Assembly: GCF_003807585.1 (NCBI RefSeq)
Contig: NZ_RMBX01000001.1
Span: forward strand, 496,001-560,000
Direction: 5' to 3'
Length of the DNA: 64,000 bases
Source of the DNA: Chitinophaga barathri
GTDB taxonomy: Bacteria; Bacteroidota; Bacteroidia; Chitinophagales; Chitinophagaceae
The position numbers and the translations under genes are program-made. Positions within the stretch are counted from its first letter, which is position 1; every line of letters begins with the position of its first letter. A model generated the notes under the pieces. That model had not been told where the DNA came from, did no database searches, and saw nothing but the letters and a program-made list of their open reading frames with translations. Below, one piece after another: positions 35,856-43,934 of the stretch.

Positions 35856-36410
35856 TTAATCCCACAGCAGGCGCCCTATGAACTTTCCGTTTGGCAGCAT
35901 GCGGAGTTTGTCCAACATATGAATGTAGGTTTTGTAATCATCACTTCTCATTTCCTCCTCCAGATTTCGTTCCCTACCCCAGTCGATATCTTCCATTACC
36001 CGGTCAATACATTTTGGCAGTTGATCACAATGGTAAATTGCTGCTACATCGATGGCGATTTCGCCGGAAGCCGGCTCATTTGTTAAAAAGTCGTGCAGAT
36101 CCTTTGCGCCATTGATAATTTCATCCAAGATTTCTCGGAGCGTTGTCAGAATAAACAGGTCAAGGTTTTCGTCCTTCAGCTTTTGTTGCAAGGCTATGAC
36201 AACGGCGTCATTTTGTAAAAACAACATGGAATGTATCGATGAATAGCTTTCGGAGGGAAATGCGCCGTACTCCTTGCCTTCCCTGATTTGATCGACGATC
36301 TCGGAAAAATATGACCGGAATTGGGATAGCACTACTCGCATACTTACATATTTTGGTATGCTAATATCGTCAGTAGTGTCAGCTTTTTCATACAGTTTAA
36401 CCCAGTCCAT
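35856..36410 (-). CDS. 184-residue orphan helical protein
   Basis: Predicted all-helical and soluble (VVLSQFRSYFSEIVDQIREG, LKDENLDLFILTTLREILDE), 184 residues, acidic. I recognise no family. A terminator-type hairpin with a T-run ends exactly at the base before the ATG at 36410, so expression may depend on read-through or the start may be downstream (Met24, 36341). It is part of the orphan cargo between the outer-membrane protein and the TIR protein. Confidence 0.6.
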   Translation of the reverse strand: MDWVKLYEKADTTDDISIPKYVSMRVVLSQFRSYFSEIVDQIREGKEYGAFPSESYSSIHSMLFLQNDAVVIALQQKLKDENLDLFILTTLREILDEIINGAKDLHDFLTNEPASGEIAIDVAAIYHCDQLPKCIDRVMEDIDWGRERNLEEEMRSDDYKTYIHMLDKLRMLPNGKFIGRLLWD

Positions 36411-36411
36411 A

Positions 36412-36446
36412 AAAAAAGCCGCCTCGCGGTGCGGTACTGGGAGGCG
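36412..36446 (-). terminator. Terminator/attenuator abutting a start codon
   Basis: On the minus strand CGCCTC (36446-36441) pairs with GAGGCG (36425-36420), followed by GC and seven Ts. The T-run directly precedes the ATG of the 184-residue gene. It could end transcription of the upstream 59-residue gene or attenuate the downstream one. Confidence 0.65.
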
Positions 36447-36593
36447 ATTAACCTGGTGAAATTACCGGGCTCAAATTTCTACAATTAGGCTATAAGAGAA
36501 AAATCTCTTGATTGCTTAAAAGATAATAGATAACGGTAAAAACGCGGAAGGTTTTACTCTGATTATCAACGCAGCGAGAAAATCGGGATGCAC

Positions 36594-36773
36594 TTATCCA
36601 TTACTGCGATAGGGATGTAGTTTGAGATATGTTTTCACATAATCCACGGCTTCGCCCAGAGAGAGGCCCCAGTCCTCTATTGCCTTGGCGGCGATGCCTG
36701 CGCCTTGCTCGAGTAGTTGTTCAGCGATGTCAGCAGATTTGAGCTTTTGTACAATTTCTTCATGAGTTGGCAT
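36594..36773 (-). CDS. 59-residue small protein
   Basis: Opens MPTHEEIVQKLKSADIAEQL and continues with LGEAVDYVKTYLKLHPYRSN. It is helical and typical of small cytoplasmic proteins of the mobile-element world. It has a proper ATG and a terminator 150 bases downstream. I do not recognise the family. 36774-37056, upstream of it, shows no supported gene. Confidence 0.5.
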   Translation of the reverse strand: MPTHEEIVQKLKSADIAEQLLEQGAGIAAKAIEDWGLSLGEAVDYVKTYLKLHPYRSNG

Positions 36774-37056
36774 CAGTATCGATTTTTATCTCAGTTTACA
36801 AAAATTTCACGAAAATCCTACCTTTTGTTTGAACCAGCCAAACGCGGTGTGTTTCAGGGCATGGTGTAAAATAAAAATTCTTACTACAGGGTCGGGGAAG
36901 CGTGCTTAAGACAGGTCTACCTATACAAACCCAGCAAATGAGAAAAACCAGTAATGCCTCAAAAAAATACCCTACAAAAACAGCCACTTATCCGATGCCA
37001 CTTGGTCTAACAGACCGCCCATTTCACAAATTGCAAAGCCTATGATGGCACTGGAA

Positions 37057-39213
37057 TTAACGTTCTTGACGTTTCCTATCTAATTGCATTAAAATATGCC
37101 GACAAAGCTTCAAAAACTCTTTTTCCTGATCGCTAGGGCTCATGTCACAAAGAGGTTGCTGCGGATCGTTCACTGCTTGGTAGTTCCTTAACAAAGATTC
37201 GGAAAAGAGGCATGGGCTAATGATTACCGGCATCAATAGTGTGCCTTGCCGCTCGGCCTTCTCCAAAAGCGGGGCGAGTTCTTTATAACGAATGAACTTA
37301 GAACCCAGGAACTTAGTGGAAACAAGGAAAATGGCGATATCTGCTTCGCCGATAGCTTTTTCTATTTCATGTTCAAACACATCGCCGGTCAACAGGTTAG
37401 TAGTATCGTTCCATTCCTCGATTTCATCCTGAGAAACATGCGCCAATGCTTTAAGATGGTCCTTTAATACCACTAACCATTCCTTATCTGCATGTGCATA
37501 GCTGATGAAAATACGGGTTTTTGTTTTCCTGCCTTCGTGTATGGCCGTGCTGTTATGATTATTGCCTTTACCCTTTAATAGATGCTCGAAGTACTTCTGG
37601 CCGCCCCGAGAAAGTGAATACTTCTGGTTTTCTTCAATAATGTAGCGGTTCAATTCAATTTGTAATTTCTGGAGTAAGTTCATCTCCGGGTAGCCATTGG
37701 TGGTACGGGGCGCCTCATCAACTAGAACTTGCGGCATTTCATCCATTGGAATTGGGCAGTCTTGTTCTGATAAGAATCGTAAAAGTGCAAAATCATAATC
37801 TGTATATACAAACTCACGAATGCGATCCTCCTGTCCTTCATTATCCTTTTCAAGCCACGTTTTGCCGACTTGGGTGATTTCCACCTTACCATCGCTACGC
37901 TCGATTAGGTCATACCCCTCCAGCTTATCTCCTTCGGAGCGAATTTCATCCATACTAATCCCGGTTCTCATGCTGATGATTCCAGGGACCGGTGGCCTTA
38001 ATTCGCTTTGCTTGTAAAGAAACCGCAGTATCCTCCTGGAAGTACCGGATAGTTGAATATTAGTTTTGTCCATTATAAATCTATTTTTTGTAGTTGCTGA
38101 CCTACCTGGTTCCCACTTGTCCAATTCGCTGAGTTTCCTATTTCTTGGTCCAGTAGGTGCCCGAATCGTTTTCAACCTGCCAATAAAAATTTGCGAATCC
38201 TCCTTTCCAACAACGGCGGCAAATTCCGTTAATAACGCCAGGTGAAGATCAGCAGGAAATGCCCCAACGCATTGAATAAAGCCGTCGCGCTTGCTGTAAA
38301 TGCTGCCGTCGATAGGAAACTCTGCATCCACAATCGGCAGATCTATATGGTAATCCTTGGATTTGGCCAGAAAAAAGTCAGCAATCTCGCTCCAGGCTAC
38401 CCCGCTCTGATCCCCTCCTAAAAGTTCGCCCGCATAGGCAACAAAACAGGGAGATACTTCTACCTTTGGATAGGATTCCAAGTAATGTAAGAACAAGTAG
38501 GCTTCATGAGCTACTACCTTCTCTGCGCATTCAATGTATTCCCACGGTTTCTCCCTCCAGTTAAGTTCTCCGCCCGAAACCAAGTCCTCAAAAGTCGTTC
38601 TGATGTTCTTATTGCGATGATTTTCCATTCTAGTATGGAGATCAGCCTTGTTTTTCTCAACTAACTGTTCAGGGTACAAAGCCCTGCTCATTCTTGTTTC
38701 AAAGTCCTTTACTAATTGTCCCAGTGAAATCTCATTGAACAAAGTGGTCTCGAACTCTAATTGGTGTCTATACACCGCTTGGTTGTAAGCCCCAAAATTT
38801 CGGCTATCGCTGGGTATAACAGTATGTCTGTCTCCCCTATTGGGATGATGATAAACTGTACTTGGATCAAGCCCCTCTCTGATCCAAAAGGCAAACTTAT
38901 CATTGTAAGGAATATCGGAATCCAACACTGACCTAACGTTTCGCCAGCCAGCATCTATTTGTCTATCAACAAAAACTCCATCTTTATCCTGTAATCTTTT
39001 CTGATGACAATTGTTGCAACCACAAAATATTTTATGCACTAGTTCCTCGTTATTGTTGTAGGTACCAAAAATGCCACCCTGGGAAACAATAGGATAATAT
39101 TTGATCAGTTCTGTAAATTGACTTTGAAAATCAGTTTTACTCAACACTAACTCCCCAATTTTTTCCTGAGTCAATCCCCGATACTTCCAATAAAACATGA
39201 TGCTAACAGCCAT
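37057..39213 (-). CDS. TIR-domain protein with unknown N-terminal region and winged-helix-like middle
   Basis: 718 residues. The C-terminal TIR domain (about 567-705) starts RIFISYAHADKEW and contains DTTNLLTGDVFEHEIEKAIG, IAIFLVSTKFL and the probable catalytic Glu of SKFIRYKELAPLL. Residues about 395-555 look like two winged-helix units (SRRILRFLYKQ, EGDKLEGYDLIERSDGK). The first ~370 residues are unrecognised, with a Cys/His cluster CGCNNCH near residues 69-75. Bacterial TIR domains usually hydrolyse NAD+ or make signals from it in antiphage systems, so an abortive-infection effector is a fair inference. It lies between orphan genes and the PRTRC cassette. The start could also be Met6 (39198). 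Confidence 0.82.
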   Translation of the reverse strand: MAVSIMFYWKYRGLTQEKIGELVLSKTDFQSQFTELIKYYPIVSQGGIFGTYNNNEELVHKIFCGCNNCHQKRLQDKDGVFVDRQIDAGWRNVRSVLDSDIPYNDKFAFWIREGLDPSTVYHHPNRGDRHTVIPSDSRNFGAYNQAVYRHQLEFETTLFNEISLGQLVKDFETRMSRALYPEQLVEKNKADLHTRMENHRNKNIRTTFEDLVSGGELNWREKPWEYIECAEKVVAHEAYLFLHYLESYPKVEVSPCFVAYAGELLGGDQSGVAWSEIADFFLAKSKDYHIDLPIVDAEFPIDGSIYSKRDGFIQCVGAFPADLHLALLTEFAAVVGKEDSQIFIGRLKTIRAPTGPRNRKLSELDKWEPGRSATTKNRFIMDKTNIQLSGTSRRILRFLYKQSELRPPVPGIISMRTGISMDEIRSEGDKLEGYDLIERSDGKVEITQVGKTWLEKDNEGQEDRIREFVYTDYDFALLRFLSEQDCPIPMDEMPQVLVDEAPRTTNGYPEMNLLQKLQIELNRYIIEENQKYSLSRGGQKYFEHLLKGKGNNHNSTAIHEGRKTKTRIFISYAHADKEWLVVLKDHLKALAHVSQDEIEEWNDTTNLLTGDVFEHEIEKAIGEADIAIFLVSTKFLGSKFIRYKELAPLLEKAERQGTLLMPVIISPCLFSESLLRNYQAVNDPQQPLCDMSPSDQEKEFLKLCRHILMQLDRKRQER

Positions 39214-39231
39214 AGAAAGTAATATATGCCC

Positions 39232-39260
39232 GAAAAATAGTTAATATTCAATTTAATCAA
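39232..39260 (-). promoter_or_regulatory. Possible promoter of the TIR gene
   Basis: On the minus strand TTG (39260-39258) is 18 bases upstream of TATTTTTC (39239-39232), one base from TAnnTTTG. It lies 19 bases before the start codon of the TIR gene. Confidence 0.4.
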
Positions 39261-39478
39261 TAATTACCATTCGAAAAAAAGCTTATCTCCTTTTTTAAAC
39301 CACCTGGAACCAGCAAATCAGCGAATAAATGAACGTATGGGTTAGGCAAGCGGTGGATTTCATTGTATCCTAAGCACTGTAATTTCTTCAATTCGCCCGC
39401 ACTTCATTAATCATTCCTCGCTCAAAAGCCGTCTCCGATGGGGCTGCATGTCTCGCTACTTTTCCCACCATCTACTGT

Positions 39479-39583
39479 CTGCGCGTCCGGCGCTGCAGCA
39501 ATTTTTGAGCCTGGCACTTGCTACACCACTGCACCAATCCACCCGCTGCGTATCCGGCGCCGCGCGTTTTTTTGACCCGGCAC
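39479..39583 (+). repeat. Imperfect direct repeat in the gap between the PRTRC and TIR genes
   Basis: Two copies of about 38 bases, 39479-39517 and 39546-39583, share CTGCG..TCCGGCGC, a T-run and GA.CC.GGCAC. The upstream parts (GCTAC...CACCA) also align, giving a period of about 67 bases. This G+C-rich repeat contrasts with the A/T-rich 39214-39420 next to it. No gene is supported in 39214-39595. The repeat may be an element-specific site or a duplicated terminator remnant. Confidence 0.5.
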
Positions 39584-39595
39584 GGGTTTAATAAA

Positions 39596-39623
39596 GCTGC
39601 GCTGGGTGGTCCCCCACCGCAGC
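39596..39623 (-). terminator. Terminator of the PRTRC operon
   Basis: On the minus strand GCTGCG and CGCAGC pair, with inner GGTGG/CCACC after a short bulge, and TTTATTAAAC follows. It begins 14 bases after the stop of the ThiF gene, the last gene of the cassette. Confidence 0.75.
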
Positions 39624-39636
39624 TTCTACCCCGCCA

Positions 39637-40518
39637 TCAGGCATGCTGGCCGCTTCTTGTTTTGCGGCGTGGCCGGGGAGCTTCCGGGGCGACAGCATCG
39701 GGATCGCCGAACGGTACCGGCACTTCAAACCCGGTTTTTTGGTTGATGACCGATCCGCGGTAAGCGATTTGGAGGTTTACCACCAACTCGCGCAGCATCC
39801 TGACGGCAGATAGCGCCACCGCACGATTTATAAAGAGGTCTTGTTTTTGGAGTGCTTCCCATGTTGAGCAACTGGGCGTATCGGGAACGTCTACCATCAG
39901 GTGGCCGAACTCTTTGGTCACAAACGGCACAGCGCTTACGGTCCGCACCTGCTTCATTTTGGGCTGCTTGACCTTTCCCACGGTACATAGCAGTGCCTGA
40001 CCGGTGTGATTGGTATTGCCGCAGTCGATCCAGTACAGGGGCTTACGGGTGGGGTGGATATGACGCTTTTGGGATGCCCGCAACACGCGTGCGATCCCAT
40101 GGCGCGGCCCTACCTCGTCGACGCAACTGATGGTAACCTGCGCATAGAGTTCGTGGCACTGCCCGCTGTCATGTTCAAAGAGTTTCTCGTCAAACCGCCT
40201 GTCTTCGGCCTCCCACCCAAACCCGAAATAGCGGTTGATGCGGGTGACTACGGCCTCCGCTTTGTTCATACCGATCTCGGCGGTGGAAAAGCGCTGCTTT
40301 CCGATGTTGGGTTGGGTGATCTGGTCGGCGTCGAAAACCCGTACATGAAATCCGGGGTGGCCCAGTTGGTTAAGCACGTAAGTGGTATCTGCCAGTAGTG
40401 TAACGAGGTGGCTGCCGGTGCCACCGGCACCGATGACGTTGACGGTGATGGGGTGTGGTGGCGCTTGCAGAACGGGAGCCAGGCAATGGATCAAGGGGTA
40501 ATGCGTGATGGTATTCAT
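39637..40518 (-). CDS. PRTRC system ThiF-family (E1-like) protein
   Basis: 293 residues. The adenylation-domain motif GAGGTGS is at 30-36, and the Asp/Asn/Arg stretch RVFDADQITQPNIGKQRF is typical of E1/ThiF/MoeB enzymes. Later cysteines include WIDCGNTNHTG. The C-terminal tail is basic. In this family the E1-like enzyme is thought to activate the C terminus of the ubiquitin-like PRTRC protein C. Its start overlaps the end of protein B by four bases. It is the last gene of the cassette, followed by a terminator. The targets of the modification are unknown. Confidence 0.95.
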   Translation of the reverse strand: MNTITHYPLIHCLAPVLQAPPHPITVNVIGAGGTGSHLVTLLADTTYVLNQLGHPGFHVRVFDADQITQPNIGKQRFSTAEIGMNKAEAVVTRINRYFGFGWEAEDRRFDEKLFEHDSGQCHELYAQVTISCVDEVGPRHGIARVLRASQKRHIHPTRKPLYWIDCGNTNHTGQALLCTVGKVKQPKMKQVRTVSAVPFVTKEFGHLMVDVPDTPSCSTWEALQKQDLFINRAVALSAVRMLRELVVNLQIAYRGSVINQKTGFEVPVPFGDPDAVAPEAPRPRRKTRSGQHA

Positions 40519-41198
40519 AACAGTTGATTTAAGGTGAAACGTGTAAGTTGGAGCTTAGCGGGTGGAAAACTGGTGGCATCGGCGGCGATGCTTTGCCAGA
40601 TAGTAGTGGGATCAGGTCCGGCTTTGCGGTTGCTGTGGGAAAAAAGCGACCCAAAGAAATGGCGTTCCCACGCGTCCATGGTTTTTTGCAGGTTGGCGCA
40701 CGCTTCCAGATCGATCCCGGCGTTACCCATACAAACATTCCCCTCATCGCTGACATTTAGGAAGGGTGCATGGTAGAGCTGTGTATCAAGATCAGGAGGC
40801 TCCTGCCCGGTGAGGGCAAAAATTCGAAGACGATTGCCGCTGGCCGACCATAGCAGCGCCGGGACCGGGTAATTGCGGCTTTCTATGTTCAGTCCGTCGA
40901 TGAAATGCAACGGGCGAATAGCTGCGGGCGTGTACCAGATCGCTGACCCCTCGCCGATATGCAAGACCGATAAAGGGATGAGGGTGGCCGGAAGGTAAGC
41001 GGTGGATTTACGGCCTTGCGCAACCAGCCGCGCTCCTAGTTCGGCCAGTTGGTCCAGCGGCATTGGGCGCGGCTTGCAAAGTCTGCCTGCGGCGTTAAAC
41101 TGCATCTGTTCAACGTAGAAGTCTTCGGTGCCTTCGCGGATGATGATGGCCGTAGAGGGCTGGTAGATATTTCGGAGGGCGTAAATGAAGTTTTTCAT
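40515..41198 (-). CDS. PRTRC system protein B (E2-like)
   Basis: 227 residues. The conserved end of the family is seen in LYHAPFLNVS and GNVCMGN, with Cys156 as the candidate E2-type active-site residue. The family is classed as a bacterial E2-like (Prok-E2_D) fold. It is encoded between protein F (5 bases upstream) and ThiF (4-base overlap). In most cassettes the JAB-peptidase protein A stands between B and ThiF; here it is absent. Confidence 0.94.
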   Translation of the reverse strand: MKNFIYALRNIYQPSTAIIIREGTEDFYVEQMQFNAAGRLCKPRPMPLDQLAELGARLVAQGRKSTAYLPATLIPLSVLHIGEGSAIWYTPAAIRPLHFIDGLNIESRNYPVPALLWSASGNRLRIFALTGQEPPDLDTQLYHAPFLNVSDEGNVCMGNAGIDLEACANLQKTMDAWERHFFGSLFSHSNRKAGPDPTTIWQSIAADATSFPPAKLQLTRFTLNQLL

Positions 41199-41203
41199 GA
41201 CTG

Positions 41204-42346
41204 TTACATTTTAAAAGTTTGGAGCGCACCCGCAAGGGCGGCGCAGCAACTATAGAGTCGCTCGGTAAATTCGCTACTACCGACAAGGGGCTTGCCCTTG
41301 GGCGGAAAGACGATATAGCCCATCGGCAGGTAATTGTGGTCTTCTTCCCATGCGGGGTGGTTGATCCAGCACTCGAAATCGTCTGGCACGCGATCACCGT
41401 TCCCGTAGCAGAAGCCGAGGCACTGGTCGATTGTGAGCGGTTCATCTTCGCCGGGTTCGGCCAGATCGGGGTAAACGCCATCGTGCATGCTGCTACCCGG
41501 ATACTTTCGATAGAGACCTAACAGGCGCCTGCTGGCACGGACCAGATTCTTATTACTCGCCTTTACTGCCCCGTAGCCAGCGATGATTCTTTTCCACTGG
41601 GAGAGATCAGTCTGCTCCTTGATATAGCGCAAAGCGGTACAACAATATTCTTCCCCTTCGGCCAGTTCGTCCCATACGATTTGACAGTGGTCTTCTTCGC
41701 CCTCCTCATCCCCGTAATCCCCGGCAGACTGACCGATGTCCTCATAAATCTGGCTGACGACACTGTTGGCGAAGGGCGAAAGTAGCCCGGCAACTTCCAT
41801 CAGGTAGGCAAAAGATGTGGCGATCACGGGGATGGCCGGATGTTGCGGCTTATCTTCGATCATGTATCCAAGGGTGGCCATCGGCAAAAAGACGGGTTCA
41901 AGGACGGCAGCCGAGACAATACCGAGACACCCCAACTGCGGAGGACTATCTGCTACAAATAGCCGGTAGGTTGAATTGTTCTCCCGCATTTGCTGGCAAA
42001 GGCGGTCGTAGTCCTCGACGAGGCCCAAGGGAAAGGGTATGCGAGAGGGTTGGTAGCGTGGGAGTTTGAGGAACCGGCAGATTCTGCGTGCAGCCCCTTG
42101 AAAGCGCTTTCGTATCAGGCGCGGATCGCCGGGGCCAAACCATACCGATGGTATGGTTTGGCTTAAAATGGCGGCAGTTGCATCGGCAGCGAAGCTGGCT
42201 TGTATTTGCGGCGAGCTATCTCGCTGGTTTCGGGCAGTCGCAAGGTGTCCTTCATGAAGTAGCCGAGTTTGTTGTGAACCTCCTTTAAACCCGCGTCTGG
42301 CTTTGCGGCCGGAGGACGAATTATTATTTTCACTTTCATGTTTCAT
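41204..42346 (-). CDS. PRTRC system protein F
   Basis: 380 residues. The N terminus is basic and Ser/Asn-rich. The body has the family's conserved passages FGPGDPRLIRKRFQGAARRI and FLKLPRYQPSRIPFPLGLVE. The C-terminal half contains DFECWINHPAWEEDHNYLPM. The function of protein F is unknown. It stands in the usual position between C and B, with gaps of 5 bases on both sides, so all five genes should be one transcript. Confidence 0.92.
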   Translation of the reverse strand: MKHESENNNSSSGRKARRGFKGGSQQTRLLHEGHLATARNQRDSSPQIQASFAADATAAILSQTIPSVWFGPGDPRLIRKRFQGAARRICRFLKLPRYQPSRIPFPLGLVEDYDRLCQQMRENNSTYRLFVADSPPQLGCLGIVSAAVLEPVFLPMATLGYMIEDKPQHPAIPVIATSFAYLMEVAGLLSPFANSVVSQIYEDIGQSAGDYGDEEGEEDHCQIVWDELAEGEEYCCTALRYIKEQTDLSQWKRIIAGYGAVKASNKNLVRASRRLLGLYRKYPGSSMHDGVYPDLAEPGEDEPLTIDQCLGFCYGNGDRVPDDFECWINHPAWEEDHNYLPMGYIVFPPKGKPLVGSSEFTERLYSCCAALAGALQTFKM

Positions 42347-42351
42347 GACTT

Positions 42352-42576
42352 TTAGCCTTTAGTTCCGACAATTGGTTTGATGTAGTAGACGCGGCCTCTG
42401 GGCTCCAGTTTCGGGCCATCAGGAGTAGCGCTGGCCAGTAGCGGGTACATAGGCGCATAGTGCATGCACACCATGGCCGGTGTTAGGTGTTCACCCGGAT
42501 CGGCGAGAACTGTTTCTGTAGTACTGTTGCTCAAATAGGTGACAAACAGTCGCGGAAGCGTTTTTACTTCTATCAT
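42352..42576 (-). CDS. PRTRC system protein C (ubiquitin-like)
   Basis: 74 residues, the typical size. It has a beta-grasp-like composition (PRLFVTYLSNSTTETVLADP, then HYAPMYPLLASATPDG) and a C terminus ending GTKG. The family is assigned a ubiquitin-like fold (Prok_Ub). The terminal Gly would be the residue activated by the E1-like ThiF. It lies between E and F. Confidence 0.93.
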   Translation of the reverse strand: MIEVKTLPRLFVTYLSNSTTETVLADPGEHLTPAMVCMHYAPMYPLLASATPDGPKLEPRGRVYYIKPIVGTKG

Positions 42577-42614
42577 GATTATTAAGTTTTTGAAGTGGAA
42601 ATAAAAGGTGGGGG

Positions 42615-43334
42615 TTAGTCTTCGATGAGCGGAGCGGAGGCGAAAGGATCACATTCCCCGGTATCGTCTTGCAGTGGCTCATCAGGGTCTTGCTCGTCGG
42701 GGTCTTCAGTTTCGTCTAACTCGCTACTATCTTGGCTGGTGCCATCCGTAGGATCAACGTGCGGGGCCACCTGCGGTGCATCCGCGCCCCCCTGCCATAT
42801 GCCGCCTTCCTTTTGTTCCATTTTGACGATCAGTTCGGCCCTGCGGGTGGCTATTCGGCCAGCGTAATCCGGATGCTTTTTACCCATGCGGTCGATGTAG
42901 CCGATTGCCTGCCGGAACTCGGTGCGTTTTTCATAGTCCGCAACGCTTTTCATGAAAATATCGAAGTCGCGTTCCTTCTGCGACTTCATTCTGTCCTTCG
43001 CGCTGACATCGGACTGAACTTTATCCTTACGCTTCTTGTCTTCCTTAGCTCTGGCGGCTTCCAGTTCAGCGTTATACTGAATTACGTTGGTCAAAAAGGC
43101 GTTGGTATCCGCCATCGGCTGTGTGGCCTTTGGGAGAAAGTGCATGTCCAGTTCTACGCCACTACCTGTCAGGGTTAGTGGCGCAATAGGAGTGACCGAA
43201 TGACTTTTGCCATCGGGGGCATGTAGCATAATGGATACGGCAATGGGTTGTGCAGGAACCAGCGTAACGGCGATTTGCAGCGTACCATGTAAGCCGAGGC
43301 TTTCAAGTGCGGAAAAGAAATTGATACTTTCCAT
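42615..43334 (-). CDS. PRTRC system protein E
   Basis: 239 residues. The N-terminal domain is typical of the family (MESINFFSALESLGLHGTLQ, FLPKATQPMADTNAFLTNVI). A charged Lys/Arg-rich coiled region follows (KEDKKRKDKVQSDVSAKDRM). The C-terminal tail is highly acidic (DETEDPDEQDPDEPLQDD). Such a charged tail suggests binding to a basic or nucleic-acid partner. It is the first gene of the cassette, divergent from the LytTR regulator. Confidence 0.92.
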   Translation of the reverse strand: MESINFFSALESLGLHGTLQIAVTLVPAQPIAVSIMLHAPDGKSHSVTPIAPLTLTGSGVELDMHFLPKATQPMADTNAFLTNVIQYNAELEAARAKEDKKRKDKVQSDVSAKDRMKSQKERDFDIFMKSVADYEKRTEFRQAIGYIDRMGKKHPDYAGRIATRRAELIVKMEQKEGGIWQGGADAPQVAPHVDPTDGTSQDSSELDETEDPDEQDPDEPLQDDTGECDPFASAPLIED

Positions 43335-43934
43335 AATAAAAAGTGTGTTTGTACTGCCGCTGATAGCGAACAGGTGGTGAAAAAAGTGGGAAGACCTTTG
43401 CCGGATGGGCCGGCCTTCCTAACCGTTAGCGACCAGCACAAACCGGCAGAGGCGGAAGACATTTTTGGGGATAAAAAATATTACCCGCTTCGGGTGGGAT
43501 TTTTTTCACCAAACCGGTAGGCAAGCAGGCAGCCACTGCGGCCGGCGCAGAATTTCGTACGCTCGGCGCCGGTATGTAGCTTCGCGAAACCGGTTTAAAA
43601 GGACTTGTGCGTAGGGAAACTGATGACCGTGTCATCTATGAGGGAAATAAGAAGGCAGTATAGAAATAGATAATCTCTATAGTATGTATCAATTATATTT
43701 ATACTTATAAAATCCTGTGTTCGGGGAAACTTTGGTAAATTTCCAGTATCGCATATAGGAACAAGTTGTAATCTCGCTTCGGACCGTCTCGAAAAAAGTG
43801 GATAGCAGACAAGCCGTGCGTCTGGCAGGGGTACTCTCAAGAGTCCTGTACCCCGTTCATGGTGATAACCGGCGCATACCGCGTCAGGACTAATGGCATA
43901 CAGCAGACTTAATAGTAACCACGCTTATCAGATT
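43335..43934. other. 600-bp divergent regulatory region with several hairpins
   Basis: No gene is supported here. Structures seen include ACCCG-CTT-CGGGT at 43483-43495 with T-runs on both sides. A G+C-rich inverted repeat CCGGCGC/GCGCCGG lies in 43540-43575, and two copies of AAACCGGT occur near 43513 and 43588. A 7-bp hairpin GGGGTAC/GTACCCC is at 43828-43854, about 80 bases before the LytTR start. 43,640-43,715 is A/T-rich and is the likely promoter area. It probably controls both PRTRC and the regulator genes. Confidence 0.5.

Noticed and set aside
36796..36987. 63-residue minus-strand frame
   Set aside because: Begins with a hydrophobic stretch but has no ribosome-binding site, no neighbour and an unlikely composition.
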